The translations under genes were made by a program, and so were the position numbers. Source: Bactrocera neohumeralis (Eukaryota; Arthropoda; Insecta; Diptera; Tephritidae). From it: DNA of 64,000 nucleotides. Shown one piece after another: positions 24,945 to 36,867 of this stretch. Location: positions 5,769,501 through 5,833,500 of the forward strand of contig NC_065923.1 in the NCBI RefSeq assembly GCF_024586455.1, given 5' to 3'. The number at the start of each line of letters is the position of its first letter. The first letter of the stretch is position 1. The notes under the pieces were generated by a model, which had not been told where the DNA came from, ran no database searches, and was given only the letters and a program-made list of their open reading frames with translations.

Positions 24945-26185
24945 CTGTGAAGAGAGCGTATGAAAGGAAAAGAGGGAAGAAAAGAAGAAGAAGCAGAAAA
25001 TAATCATCCATTTTAGTTGGCAATCCTTCATAAGTGTGCAAGTGTGAGTATCTCAAAATCACTACGTACTTTTTACAGGGTTTGTTGCGGTTTTACAAAA
25101 CTTTGCGTTGCTCGTTTACGGTTCGTAAGCAGTTATTTGACGTATACGAGTGCATACGTAAGTAATAGATAAATCGGAAAAGAAATCCATCGAAATGTAA
25201 ATGTAATTGTAAATGAAAAGGCAAATATTTACATTCAGAGTTGAAATAGTATCGAAAAATAACACTTTATTGATATGTACTCGAGTAAGTAGTATATACG
25301 TATGTATAGTAGAGAGGTAAGTATGTAAAGGCATTGTCAACATTGAACTACAATTAAATTACGTATAAATGGCTTGGCTAATTTACTTTATATTCTGCAC
25401 TCCAAAGTTATTACTAATATTTATTTATTTATGTGTTTAACACTAAGAAATGTTGGTGCTTGAATGTTAACGGTATTTTATTATATATTTACAATTTACA
25501 TAATTCTACAAAACTGACTACAATAAAAGAGAATAAAATTAATTAGAATCAAATAAAGCGAAAAGTTATTCATATAATTTATGAGGCAAAGCGGAACAGT
25601 GCTTTCAGGGACCTCAAGTCAGGAAGTCTTTAAGTCTATATGATGAGTCTTTTTTGTCTATATGAAAAAACGATCAACATTTAAATTGAGGTTAAATCAC
25701 CATCAAAACCACATACATTGAAACATACTTCGTAGGAAAAATACGTTACATTTTCATATTAAGAATCCACTTGGAGGGAATTTAATAATAATTTTATTAA
25801 AAGAGAAGATTAATTTTTTTCTCACATTTCAAAAGGATTCTAAAAAATTCATTATCCACTGATTAGATTAGGCTTAATCTCTCCAGGGTAAGCAGAGGAA
25901 GAGGAAGACCTTCACTCCGTTGGAAGGACCAGGTGGAAAAGGACCTGGCATCGCTTGGAATCTCCAATTGGCGCCACCTTGCGAAAAGAAGAAACGACTG
26001 GCGCGCTGTTGTTAACTCGGCTATAACCGCGTAAGCGTTTTCTAAGCCGGTAAAGAAAAAGCATGATTAATCCTCGCGACAAATATTGCGTTGGATCTCA
26101 CTTGGACGGCTATGAGCGTTGGTCCAAAAAAACCCGGAAAATACTCCAAATAGAACGACGAAGCATTTAAAGCTTAAGGCGCTTA
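24945..26185. other. Upstream flank of the 1073-aa gene with one retroelement fragment
   Basis: Apart from the fragment at 25885-26035 there is no recognisable gene. The pyrimidine tract on the minus strand at 24945-25000 belongs to the acceptor of the downstream exon. Confidence 0.5.
25885..26035 (+). mobile_element. Non-LTR retrotransposon 3' end fragment
   Basis: It matches the far 3' end of the element at 5650-7240 and of 61690-61860: ggtaagcagaggaagagga, ccttcactccgttggaagg, and the block coding for a Leu-Glu-Ile-Ser-Asn-Trp-Arg-like end. It is truncated at the left, as usual for incomplete reverse transcription. Confidence 0.75.
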
Positions 26186-26189
26186 ATAT

Positions 26190-26480
26190 CAATACGCGCC
26201 ACTTCGCTTGGTTCGCCGATGATGTGTCTACCAAGATATTTAAATCTTAATACGACAAAAGCTGGGTAGTAGAAGAGAAAGAAAGCTTTCTTTTACAAAG
26301 TATTGGCAAAAACGGCAAGAAAAAATATTTAACCGCACCGCGTGTGAGCTCCACTTGGACAGTGTCTACACAGAAAATCCAAAACGGCGGCGAGATTGGC
26401 TTTGAAAAAAGCAAATAGTTCAGACGACCTTTTACGTTTCCCTCTAGGCCAGAAGGATTTCGCTGGAAACTGTATTACGC
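26190..26480 (-). mobile_element. Non-LTR retrotransposon C-terminal fragment
   Basis: Aligns by eye with 11860-12110 over about 250 bp (shared cgacaaaagc.gg..gtagaagag and the gtgtc.ac.cagaa..c block). It is the Cys/His-rich tail region seen on the minus strand elsewhere in this window, more decayed here. Confidence 0.5.
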
Positions 26481-26839
26481 ATAAAGGGAGAGAAGCTTTC
26501 TCCAAATTGTTAGGCTATTTATGAAGTAGCCCTTAATTAAATACTTAGGAAAGCCTGGAACCTCGTGAGATAAGTATATCTAAACCTTAGCTCTCAACAT
26601 ATGCTCATTTAAAAATAAAACTATAAAAACAACTACACACAGATTTGCAAAGTACATTTAACAAAACGAAAACATTAAAACTAAAGAGTATTTACTGCCA
26701 ACAAAAACACTTTAATCAACTCAAAATGTCAACCAACCCATTTACAATAAACAAACAATAAACCATAAACTCCAACAACGGCTGAACTTCAACACAAAAC
26801 CAAAACTCTTATAAAGTTACAAATGAAATGGACGCCTAC

Positions 26840-29800
26840 TCACTCCACGGCCGGTTCAGTGGCCGCAGTTGTTCCAGTTGTCAGCTCCGCCGACTCTTTA
26901 GCCTCGGCAACGCCATTGGTGACGGTCGCCGCCAACGCAGTTGTTGTCTGTGTCGTCTGCTTCACTTCCGCTGTTAACTTTTCCAGCTCGGCAATTGTCG
27001 GTTTCGGTGTTGGCGGCATATCCTCGTGCGAATTGGCCAATGCACGTTCTATTTCTGGTTCGGGTGTTGATGTCTTCAAACTATCCAAATCGGGCGGCGG
27101 TGTGGGTGCGCGTGCGGCCATCTCCAAAGCTGTCGTGTCCAAATGATTGGCCGCCGACTCATTTGCATGCTCCAGAGCCTTAGTGGCGCCACCCAAATGC
27201 AGTCGTTCCAAGAGTTGGTTTTTCGCTGTGTCCAATTCGCCTGACTTCTCGGTGAAGACATTGCCCAGATCGTGCGCGATACCTGTGACGGCGGTGCCAA
27301 CCGTCTCCTTGGCGTTCTCCAGTGTTTTGCCAACGGTTTCGGTTACCTCTGTGGTGGTGGAGAAAAGAGAAAAGTTTTCAGTTTTCAATTTCATATATGC
27401 ACTCACATATGTCATATGTTTGCCTGTGTGCAATATAACGGTTTCGTCGAACGAGTGCAAGCATGCTTCTAACCATTATTATTATTGCGAATTTCCCGTT
27501 TACTCATTGCTTTATGCTTTTGTTTTCCCTCATTTTTTTGCAATGAAATTTAACGCACGCACCAGCCGAGTAATCAATTATACGAGTGGCTTAATCAGCT
27601 ATTATGCACCCCTGCCAGCGTCGTTGCAACAGCAGTCTCGCGTGCAGACAAGTGCCACCTGAAGATCCCTACGCCCTAGCCAAGCATCTCCCTGCCATCG
27701 CCATTGTTCCATCATAATATTAGCCTTTTCGACGGCATAAATATTTGACCATTTACCAGCAGTTTACCGACTACCAGTCACGCGAGCGCATTTGCTTGCG
27801 CATATTCAAGCGACCGCTGCTGCCTGTCGCCCATGAATAATGGAATTTTTCACTTTTTTCTAAATTTGTACTTCTATATGTTTATGAAGTTCGCATTCAT
27901 TATTATTAGATTATTAGTACATTTGACCGTTTGATTCCACGAAAGAGAGCCAATGTCTCTTCCTAATAGTATGACCAAATCACTTTTTTTTTACTCATTC
28001 TACATAATCAAAGAGTGGTTAGTTACTATTTCTTCTCATTACTTCGGAACCTTTAAAACTGAGTCACCTCATTTTATTTTCAATAAATGTCACAATGAGT
28101 GGAGGAATAGATTTAACTCATTGCACTACGTCGATATCTCCGTGGAGGCGTCTTAATTTTTGTGGTTAAAATATTATTTGTAGAAACAATTATTCAACAA
28201 ATGAAATGAAATAAATGTGGAACTTTAATTGTTCACGGTATTAAGGGTTATGTGTAATTAAGTGACCTTGACTTGAGCCGCGAAAGAACAACCCTCACTC
28301 AATTAAGTAAATATTGTGCCATAATTTAAAACGTTATATGGTCTTTATAGACGTATAAATACGTACGTATTGCACAGCTCTAACCATCAGCCCAAGGTGG
28401 CCTCAGGAGGCATTGGTTGGCATTATTATCACTATCACCACTTTAGTTTTGAAGTCGTAACTTCGAAATATGTAAAAATTTGCACTATGGCACATAATTT
28501 CTACACACAAATAATAATAATTACATGGTCGTTGACGCGGGTACTACTGATTCAAAATTGAAGACATGCCCGTATATTACCAATCCAGGAAAAACAATGA
28601 GCATTCTTCCGGTCTTCATCAACGACCTCTTCCCGGCCCTCCAAAAAGGTCAAACGTCTCGTATCAAACGTCTCTATCGCAGTTTTACCGAGTTTCACAC
28701 AGAATTCAATGGCGTACTTCTGCTCTAACAAACGCTGCTTTTTCAGCTTGAACCACTCACAAAAACACGTCGCGTGAAAATGTTTGCCCTAACTCTCCAG
28801 GTGCTCGGAGACACCTGACCAGCTACTTGTTCGTTATCTAAGAACGAATCCAGTCCTAGTAAGACTTCTTAATTTAAATTTCGCACAAATACCCATTCCG
28901 TGAAATATTTTTTTCTAGGTATGACTTGGTACTGATAGTAGATAATAAAAGATCAAAATAATCATTCGTGTTTGGTATTTGCTTGTCTTTCTGAGTAGTT
29001 CAGTAGTTTTTACGATGAGTGAAATCATTCGAAAGAGAAGTTCATTAAATTTTTTGTGCAGAATTTCTAGAACCAAAACGTTTAGAATGTTGGAAAAGAC
29101 CTTCGGTGATAATTGTTTGTCATAAGCAAGTGTTTCTGATTGGTGCAAATTATTCAAAGTGGATCCAAAACACGTTGACAACGAACCACGTTCAGGATGG
29201 CCATCAACATTAACTGATAATCAACACGTTAATAAAGAAAAGAATTGGTACTTGAGAATCAATTAACAGTCAGAGATCTTACTGACATCGTAAGAAGAAT
29301 CAGTGAAAACCATTTTGAAAGATCATTTAGACCTCAGAAAATTGAAAGCATGATTGGTTTCAAAATCACTAAACAAACATCGCATTAACGTCTGTACAAC
29401 AATGCTTTCCGACTACTAGGATGTCATGAAACTTATTATTACTGGCGATGAGTCTTGGATCTTTGCTTACGACCCGGAAACAAACGATCGGCCGAATATC
29501 GTGGCAAAGGTGAACCGAAGCCGAAAAAACCACGCCAAAGCAGGTCAAAAATCAAAGTTATGTAGATAGTTTTCTTCGATTATCGACGTGTGGTGCGTTC
29601 CGAATTCCTACCGACTGGCTAAACTGTCAACAAAGAATACTTTTTAAGTGTTATGCGTCGTTTGCGCGAAACTATTCATAAAAAGAGGCCGGAAAATATC
29701 GACCTACAACTCTTGGTCCGTCGTATACTGCATTGATTCTTCATGAGTTTTTCATCAAATTTTCAAGCAATATTCTCCTATTTAGCAGTACACATTTTCG

Positions 29801-30077
29801 GTTTGAACGTTTTCAAATCTTTATTACGCACTTCTTTGTTTAGCATTATTTTTGAATTACTCGTCACTTTATTCAGACTATCCACATATCCAATTATTCC
29901 TGTTTTTGTGTTAAGCATTTTCTTGCACTCATTGTCCAAAGTTCCAATGCAAAGAAGAAATCTACCTTCCACTGCATGCTCAGCTCCCTTGGCTGCATCG
30001 GAGGCAGCATGTGTCGCTGCTTTCAACATATCACTCCCGGCTGTGGCAATCATCGGGGTACTGCTGGCGCAACCCAT
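26840..30077 (-). CDS. Small acylated amphipathic-helix protein, two exons, unknown function
   Basis: Exon 1 is 30077-29966 and exon 2 is 27348-26840. The donor (GAAG then GTAGAT) and acceptor (CACCACCACAG) join in phase at a Glu codon, giving 206 residues. The N-terminus is MGCASST. Gly2 fits N-myristoylation and Cys3 palmitoylation, so it probably sits on the inner membrane face. Residues 15-95 are Ala/Lys/Glu-rich with regular spacing (LKAATHAASDAAKGAEHAVE, then TETVGKTLENAKETV). This gives amphipathic helices reminiscent of LEA or apolipophorin-type repeats. The second half is Pro/Thr-rich (APTPPPDL, TPEPEIE, MPPTPKP) and ends in a Thr/Ala/Glu-rich tail. I do not recognise an orthologue. 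Exon 1 read through without splicing gives a 99-codon frame, which could be a retained-intron form. Mariner debris occupies part of the 2.6-kb intron. Confidence 0.8.
28555..28795 (-). mobile_element. Mariner remnant in intron, N-terminal part
   Basis: The minus strand reads FEWFKLKKQRLLEQK, AIEFCVKLGKTAIETF and FLEGREEVVDEDRK. FCVKLGKT..ETF is the first helix of many mariner transposases, and GREEV-DE resembles the linker that normally precedes the SGRP motif. A similar CCGGGAAGAGGTCG stretch occurs at 57585-57600, so it may belong to that family. It is short and has lost its catalytic part. Confidence 0.55.
28950..29735 (+). mobile_element. Mariner remnant in intron, plus strand
   Basis: Read with frameshifts it gives a transposase order: MSEIIRKRSSLNFLCRISR, LSDWCKLFKVDPK-like, EPRSGWPSTLTDN, then near 29425 KLIITGDESW (first catalytic Asp), YDPETNDR, an AKAGQKSK region, YRLAKLSTKN and a MRRLRETI-like end. 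Stops and indels are frequent. Positions 29310-29690 match the minus-strand remnant at 30955-31420 closely enough to align by eye. Confidence 0.8.
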
Positions 30078-30950
30078 TTTTTTTATTTTTTTTTTACAGT
30101 AGAATTAAGGAAAATCTTATAATTAGAATTTTATTTTAGTTTGTTTTATTGAAATCACAGTTCATTTATTTTATTTTTATTTAATTATTAATATTACTAT
30201 CTTTTTAAGTCGATTATCTAAATTTTCTTTTGGAGTACCAACACATTTGCAGTTAGTAGAATGCCTTTAACTTAATGAAAATTCAAACGCGCCTCGGACG
30301 ACAATGAAATAGTTCACGTCTGCTCCTTCAGGTGGTCACGGAATCGACTAAATCGCGCGTTTCCAGCACACAAATAATTAGTTGGTCAATTCAGTTGGCC
30401 AACCACAACCGCCACTTCGGCTGCCAGCGGAAGAGCGAAAACGGAGTTGGGAGAAGAATAGGTATTTAAATTTCATATGGCGCAATAGATTAGGCGTACG
30501 TACGCCTTGTTGAATAGTTGGTCGCACGGTCGCCCACTCGCCTAGGTGCGCTTGAATGGTTTGTAGCTTTGTGAGTTGGCTTGGCGCAGTTTAATTGGCA
30601 TTTGGTTGGCCACGGTGCGGCACTTCTTCCACACAAACACGCATTTTCCTAAGCTCGAGCAAAATATGTACTCGTATTATTATAGTAAATTTATAAGTGC
30701 CGTGTGGCACGTGCAACGTGAGAAGTTTCACCCCTTGATGAGGTCATAAACGCGTTATGTGAGAACTTACATATTAGCCAAGGAGTAATTGAATGCTTAT
30801 CGAGTGGGATTTGGTGAGTTTTACCAGAATTCAAGGCAGGATTTACATTAACGACCACACAGATCATGAAGGATCTATTCTTCGCTCCGATTAGCCAGAG
30901 ATGAGATAATATTACATTAAGTTGGATTTTTCATACTATTGATAAAAATA
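30078..30950. other. Putative promoter and 5' leader of the acylated-protein gene
   Basis: No frame of interest. The gene upstream of its start codon is extremely A-rich on the coding strand, then mixed (30280-30640 is less AT-rich). This is the likely position of its promoter, but I can point to no specific element. Confidence 0.35.
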
Positions 30951-30954
30951 CATA

Positions 30955-31420
30955 ACTGAGATAGCTTCGTCGGACGATTGAAGTTCCTAATTCCGACCTC
31001 TTTTTACGAATAGTTTCGCGCAAACGACGCATAACACTTAAAAAGTATTCATTGTTGACAGTTTGGCCGGTCGAAAGGAATTCGGGAAGCACCACACCTC
31101 GATAATTGAAGAAAACTGTCAACATAACTTTGATATTGGACCTGCTTTGACGTGGTTTTTTCGGCTTCAGCACACTTTTGCCACGATATTCGCCCAATTG
31201 ATCGTTTGTTACCGGTTCTTAAACATAAAACCAAGACTCATCGCCAGTAAGAATGAGTTTCATGACATCCTGGTAGTCGAAAAGCGTTAACGCATCGCAG
31301 TTTTTCTATAACAATTGGGTGATTTCGGAACCAATCGTGCTTTTACGTTTCTTAGGCCCAAATGAACTTTCAAAATGATTTCTACTGACCCTTCCGAAAT
31401 TTAAATTAGAATGTCTTACT
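30955..31420 (-). mobile_element. Mariner remnant, minus strand
   Basis: The minus strand reads KLILTGDESW, GEYRGKSVLKPKKPRQSRSN, IKVMLTVFFNYRGVVLPEFL, STGQTVNNEYFLSVMRRLR and ETIRKKRSEL, the central block of a mariner transposase including the first catalytic Asp. The frame is broken near 31230, and the region with the other two catalytic residues is absent. It is the inverted partner of 29310-29690. Confidence 0.85.
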
Positions 31421-33540
31421 ATTTTTTGCCCACAATATTATAGTATATTAAAAATGAAAGCACAATAGAACAACCAATGAAAATATTTCTACAAATTCCA
31501 TTCCTATAATGCAACTGGCCAACACGTGTCTTTTCTGATGATTCCATTTTACCGTTATTGTTGTTTTCTGTTCGGTCATTCTGTTTGCTTCCATGTGCGA
31601 CTCCACATCGATTACGAACAACCCCAACGGAGTATAGTGAGGTTGGAATTTTATTTATTTGCGTTGAGAGCCGCACAGGCCGCTTGTGGCGTCTAACAAC
31701 GTGTTGAACATTCGGCTGTGGCACGTTGGAAGGCGAGCGAAATTACAGCGCCTTCAAATGTCGACTCACAGCGAAAGCGCAACTAAAAATGGATTTTATG
31801 GCGTGTCTCGGAATTTTGCTACACATTTTTCACGTGTTGTTGGTTTAGCTGGGCATAATAATCCATCAAACGAATGTGTCGAAAACATCAAAATTTAGAA
31901 ATGAGTTCATATTTTTAGCAGGGAAGAGTTGTTTTACTTTTATTAAAATCCGAATAAATTTATTATGCTCAGACTAATAATATTTTATTCGCTTTCAGCA
32001 CGCAAAGGTTGAGATTAATGTTTCTTTTCGTTTTAAGTAGCAATTCTGACGGCAGTAACGTCGGTGGTGTGATTTAAAGGTCCCAAAAATATAAATGTAT
32101 ATATTTTTGCATTTTCCGTTATTTATTAAGTGCTCTTATCAACCCGCACATATTTACTGTCCTTATTCATATACTCATACATTCATATACTCGAAGGCTC
32201 AGACAAACAAGCCTTGAACTCTCCAAAAAAATTCTCAAACAGTCAGTATTTCGGGCAGAGAGTATGGAAGTTTACAGTTTATTACTAAAACTGTTTCCGA
32301 GTCTAACTTCGTAAATCAGTTCAGCGTTTACGGAGATCGACATTTTCACATTTCAAGTATTTACAAGTAAAGCGATGAAATTCCGGATAACCAAAGCTCT
32401 GGAGTCGAAACAGGAAAATATCCATTTAATTAATTGATCGGTGGAATTTTGATTCTCTGCTGAGTTCCAACTCATCTCACTGCTTGCTACGAAGTGCTAC
32501 TGTTTTTCATAGGCTAAGATTCAGCTTCTTTTGATATCAAAACTACCGTTGAACCGACTGAAGAACTTTATTTGAGCCTTATCAGTATCTTCCATCGAAT
32601 TTATAAGAAATTTTCGTCATCAATACTTTCTTCTTTTCACTACTCTTAAACCCGTTGTTCATGCGCAATTCCTTCGGTATTACGAAGCCCATATGCGAAA
32701 CATCCTCCAGACAATTTTAGAGCGCGCTCTCTACATACGACTGTGGAACCGACTACCATGTCCTTTACATTTCAAAAAGAGTCAAAAGGTTCGCCGAGGA
32801 GATGCAGACTTCTGCCTCTTACCTGCGTTGAGTTCAGCTCACATTTTGGTGCGTAAGTTGTCGAGGTCAGGAGCTCATTATTTATTGAAAAAATGGCAAA
32901 GTCATTAAATAGGAAAGCAATCCACTACCAAATTTTTCAAAAGAGAGTTGCAAAAATAAAACTCACATAAGTGAGAGAGGCCCATTAATTGAAAACCTTC
33001 AATGTCAATCTTAAGTTTACACACCCACACACGTACAGCTCACGCTTACAGCCTTGCAGTTGGAAAATTGGCACTATTAAGAAGTCACATAAGCAAATGA
33101 GGGTCTCCAATGCTTATCTATGGAAATTTAGGCAAGTCACAACACTGCTGCCAGTGCAGCCCCCCTTGTCGCAAAGCCGCCAAGAGAATAATGTTTGGCA
33201 CTCGCCACGCAAGGGTTACACTTGATTTTTGTTTTTACTTCACCGTTGTGTACAATTTGCGAGTAACGGCGAAACGCCCACCAAGTGGTCGCAAACACAT
33301 CATTACATTCACGCCAATCACTCGCTTCGGCCCCTGCAATGTTTTCGGGGGCGGCCAAACACTCACCGCCCCTTCTAAGGACCCGAAAAACAACGGTGAA
33401 ATAATAACTGTGGCAGTCTTTTTCAGCGGCAAGTTGAATGGCCGTTTTCAAGGTAGAACAACAACAAAGCACTGCAGCAGCAACAAAGAAAATAAAAATA
33501 GCAACAACAGCAAATTATTCAAGAACCTGTGCACCGCTTG
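31421..33540. other. Intergenic, no gene I can support
   Basis: Positions 31500-31900 contain overlapping 70-100 codon frames on both strands without domains. Positions 33110-33562 are less AT-rich, open on both strands, and end in a perfect GTAAGT donor-like site at 33563. That could be a 5' exon of unknown connection. Confidence 0.35.
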
Positions 33541-33754
33541 TGCGGCAATGACGTTGGCAATGGTAAGTGCCCCTTAACAGTACTCAGGATATATGTATGT
33601 ATGTGTGTGTGTGTGCAGTCGGACGTCGTTCACAACAACTACTTACAGTAAGCATGCCAATTTGATTGCGGACAACACGGCTATTTATGACATGAAACTT
33701 CGATTCACGCAGAGAAAAACTGAGCAAAGCGGAAACTCACCTCTTAACTCATTC

Positions 33755-33777
33755 CACACACACACACACACACACAC
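33755..33777. repeat. (CA)n microsatellite
   Basis: Eleven and a half uninterrupted CA units, read directly. Confidence 0.95.
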
Positions 33778-33779
33778 GC

Positions 33780-35155
33780 ATTTAAACCCATATATGTATG
33801 TGTGTATATGGAGCTAATTGCTGCTGTGTACGTTTGCCGGTTAAATTGCCGGTGTCTATTTCTGTCACTTCGGTGAAACCGATTCAAGGCGCCCCGCTGT
33901 CAATTTAGCGAAAGCTTTTGTTGCAAACAATTTACTTTGCATTTCTTGTTGTTGCGGAAATGAAGTTTTAGTTAAGAGCTTGTGTTTTGATTGCGCACCA
34001 TTTTGTTCCCAACAAAATTAGAGAAAGTAAAAGCCAAATAAAGAGCAACAAATTGTTTTGTTGTACATTTTAATTCGATGAAAGAAAAGGTGAATGAGTG
34101 AGGATGAGTCGCGTAGCCGTGTTTAGTTCAATGCTTACAACATCGTGGGGTCTGTTCATAAAGAAACCCTAACCTTCTGAAAACCCCTGCTCATTGACAT
34201 CATGACTAACCACTTATCTCTCTGCATCGACCTTCGCAGAAATGATTTGGAAAGGGTTTCTTCAGACCGTACCAGGATAGACACGGCACAGCACAGTAAA
34301 AAAGGATCTGCTCGGCGAAGAACCCATACTTCCAATATTTGCTTCTGACATGCTTCCTACTTCGTTATCCAAACTCCAAACCATGCAGAGATCTTCTCAG
34401 TTTTCAATTCTGGCGCTTTTAACCACTTACATACTCTGTATACAAGTACATATATCCTAAGAGAGCACACGAAGCATAACTATTCTTGTATTCTTAAATT
34501 CACTCACTTTTGAGCTGGCAAAACAAAGGTACATATGTACATTAAATTTAAGTGCATTCAACAAAGGATCTTAAAATAGCCCACAACCGTTGATGACTTA
34601 TGTTACGGTAGTTTGCTTCAAATACAACACCAGCTAATCTATAATGACCGACCTTGAAGGTCAGTTGGGGAACATGAAAAGCCGAGAAACACTTGAGACT
34701 GTTGCAACAACGAAACAACGGTACATATGTGCCAGCTAATAGTTCACGCCGGTAAAAACCGTTTTGGGGAGATGTACACACATTCACACAAACATGTATG
34801 GACGCTTCTTTTGTGTCGCAAAACGCATCAAGTGCCAAGCAAGGGCTAACGCAACGCCGGAGAGCAATCAACACGCACAGCTAAGTGGGATGAGTGTGTA
34901 TTCGGATTTTCCAGCCAACAGTTAGCTATTGTTGCGTTGCCGTTGCTCAACTAAATAAGCTTTTCGATGAAAGCGTTGCTGGAATTTAACTTTTTTCCTG
35001 CTTCAAGAGTTTCGAGTTTGTCCACATATTATTTATTTCACACTTAAAGTAATATTTCTTGGCTGACATGTGTTATGACCTGAGTATGTCCAGCAAAGCC
35101 AGAAAGTGCAGTGTTTGGCAAAAATGATCGAATAGTTTTGAAAAAAAGGAAAAAA
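33780..35155. other. Intergenic, no gene seen
   Basis: Mixed AT-rich DNA. The 108-codon minus frame at 34548-34874 has no recognisable feature. Confidence 0.45.
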
Positions 35156-35159
35156 TGTT

Positions 35160-35500
35160 AACTTTGGGTGCACCGAATCTATAATAGATTTCACAAATAC
35201 AAAAGTTTGTATGGCAGCACAATTTTTTCGGAGATCGCAACATTGCCTTAGCCAATAACCCATGCCAAACTTTGCGAAGTCATCTCGTCAAAAGAAGAAG
35301 CTTTCCATATAACCCCTTTATTCCAAAATGCTATAGTGGTCCGATATCGGCGGTACCGACAAATGAGCAGCGACAGACGGACGGACGAACAGAAGAACGG
35401 ATGGACAGACGGTTAGATAGACAGACATGGCTAAAACAATTCGGCTCATCACGCTGATTATTTGTATATATACTTTATAGGGGTTTGAACTGCAACCTAA
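35160..35500 (+). repeat. Dispersed fly repeat with GACGGACG tract
   Basis: Begins with a diverged ttgggtgcaccgaa then tctataatag (reverse complement of the right edge at 8460-8500). It carries the repeated gacggacggacg-type tract at 35372-35425 and ends with an AT-rich tail and tttatagggg at 35475. Sequence of this shape is widespread in fly genomes. The autonomous source is not evident here. Confidence 0.65.
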
Positions 35501-35504
35501 GGTC

Positions 35505-36867
35505 GATCCCTACTTACAAATGGACCCCCATTTAAATAAATATATTTATTATCCATTCAAACGACGAAAAACTTTAAAATTCCCTTGATGTGTTTAGGAC
35601 TAAAGCTTGGGTCACTTTTTGTCAACATCAAAAATCCACTAGCATGAATCACTCAATCACATCTGTTTGTACATACTGACTGCTTTACCTTCATTAGTTA
35701 AAGTCACTTACACTCCTCCCCATCCTTTCTTCGTAACCATTTGTTGCATACCGAATTTTTATTGATTGTTTTTTTATGATACAAATCGGCATTTAATTTG
35801 TTTGCGCTGAAGGATATTGAACTCGGTTTTGACCATGTAATTATGTATATGGACTCCCCCTCCGACTCCCGGTAATCGATTGCGGAAATACAACAAACGT
35901 GTGTTTCAATAACTTTGACCTTTGCCTCACTACAAGTATCATAGATATATTTACAAACATTCATACATATTAAAGGACATGACGTCCACGTAAGAAATCT
36001 TAATTCAATGAATGATTTTGAAAAAAAAAAAAAAATTAAGTAGTAAAAGTATATGCCATTTAAACTGCCAGGTCTTGAAAAAAAATATGGAAGTAACCGC
36101 GCAGTGTCGCTAGTAATTGAATTACCAATGTCGTCATAACCTCATAACGATTTCGACTGATTAGATATTGCAGAAATAATCGATAAATAAATGGAGTGTT
36201 TTTAAAAAGTTGTGCTTTCACTATTCCTTAAATGCAACATTGCCTCTTTCAGTTTTGGTTTTTCCCTCTCACATTCTTCGTAAAATGTAAACAACAGTCC
36301 TATCAGCTGGTCAAACGCGAAATCGGTACAAAGGAGTATGCAATTATTGCAAATTTTCGACGTTGGGAACGGGAGACTGTGAATCACTTTAAAGTGGACC
36401 CAAAAATTAAAAGGAGCTGCAATTGCAAGTGCTTGATTAATTACTAATTATTTGAAAAGTTATTAAAAGAACAGTGGAAAAATGCGAAATTAGTTGTGAA
36501 GCCAAAGTAAATAATTTATTGTTTGCAGTTCCCCGAAATCGCTGGGACAAAGAATATATTTTTGGATAAAATAATATATTTAAAAGGAGGTAAGAAAAGA
36601 CAACGTTATGTTTCCTTTGAATGTTGGTGTCACTACAAAAGTAAGTGCACCAGTGAAAAAATTTTGTGTTTAGAAAAGTCGCGATGTCTATAACAACGTT
36701 GCATCGATTTTGTACCAAACAGAGGACACGCGTTGCGCATTCTATTCGTTAAATAATCGCTTTGTTTGATTATTCGCAGAAATTTGATTCTCAGTTGAAA
36801 CCAGATCTATTGAAATTTTTGTACATATGTACATAAATATTAATATAAATTATCATTTAGCGTCAAC
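35505..36867. other. Upstream region of Pex23, no gene seen
   Basis: AT-rich DNA with short frames at 36232-36447 and 36437-36718 (minus) that lack any recognisable feature. The Pex23 promoter and 5' leader should lie in the last few hundred bases. Confidence 0.45.

Noticed and set aside
27147..27662. 171-codon plus-strand frame
   Set aside because: It overlaps antisense with the second exon of the acylated-protein gene and continues into AT-rich intron; no domain and no splice support.
24944..30077. Splicing of the MGCASST exon directly to the 1073-codon exon
   Set aside because: The phases disagree: the first exon leaves one base of a codon, while the long exon needs two. The exon at 27348 fits exactly instead.
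33593..33817. Possible CRISPR-like or tandem repeat around the CA tract
   Set aside because: It is only a dinucleotide microsatellite with no spacers; the genome is an insect's.
36200..36460. Possible mariner N-terminus (71-codon frame)
   Set aside because: Only a vague helix-like pattern is seen; no SGRP, GDE or other diagnostic block follows.
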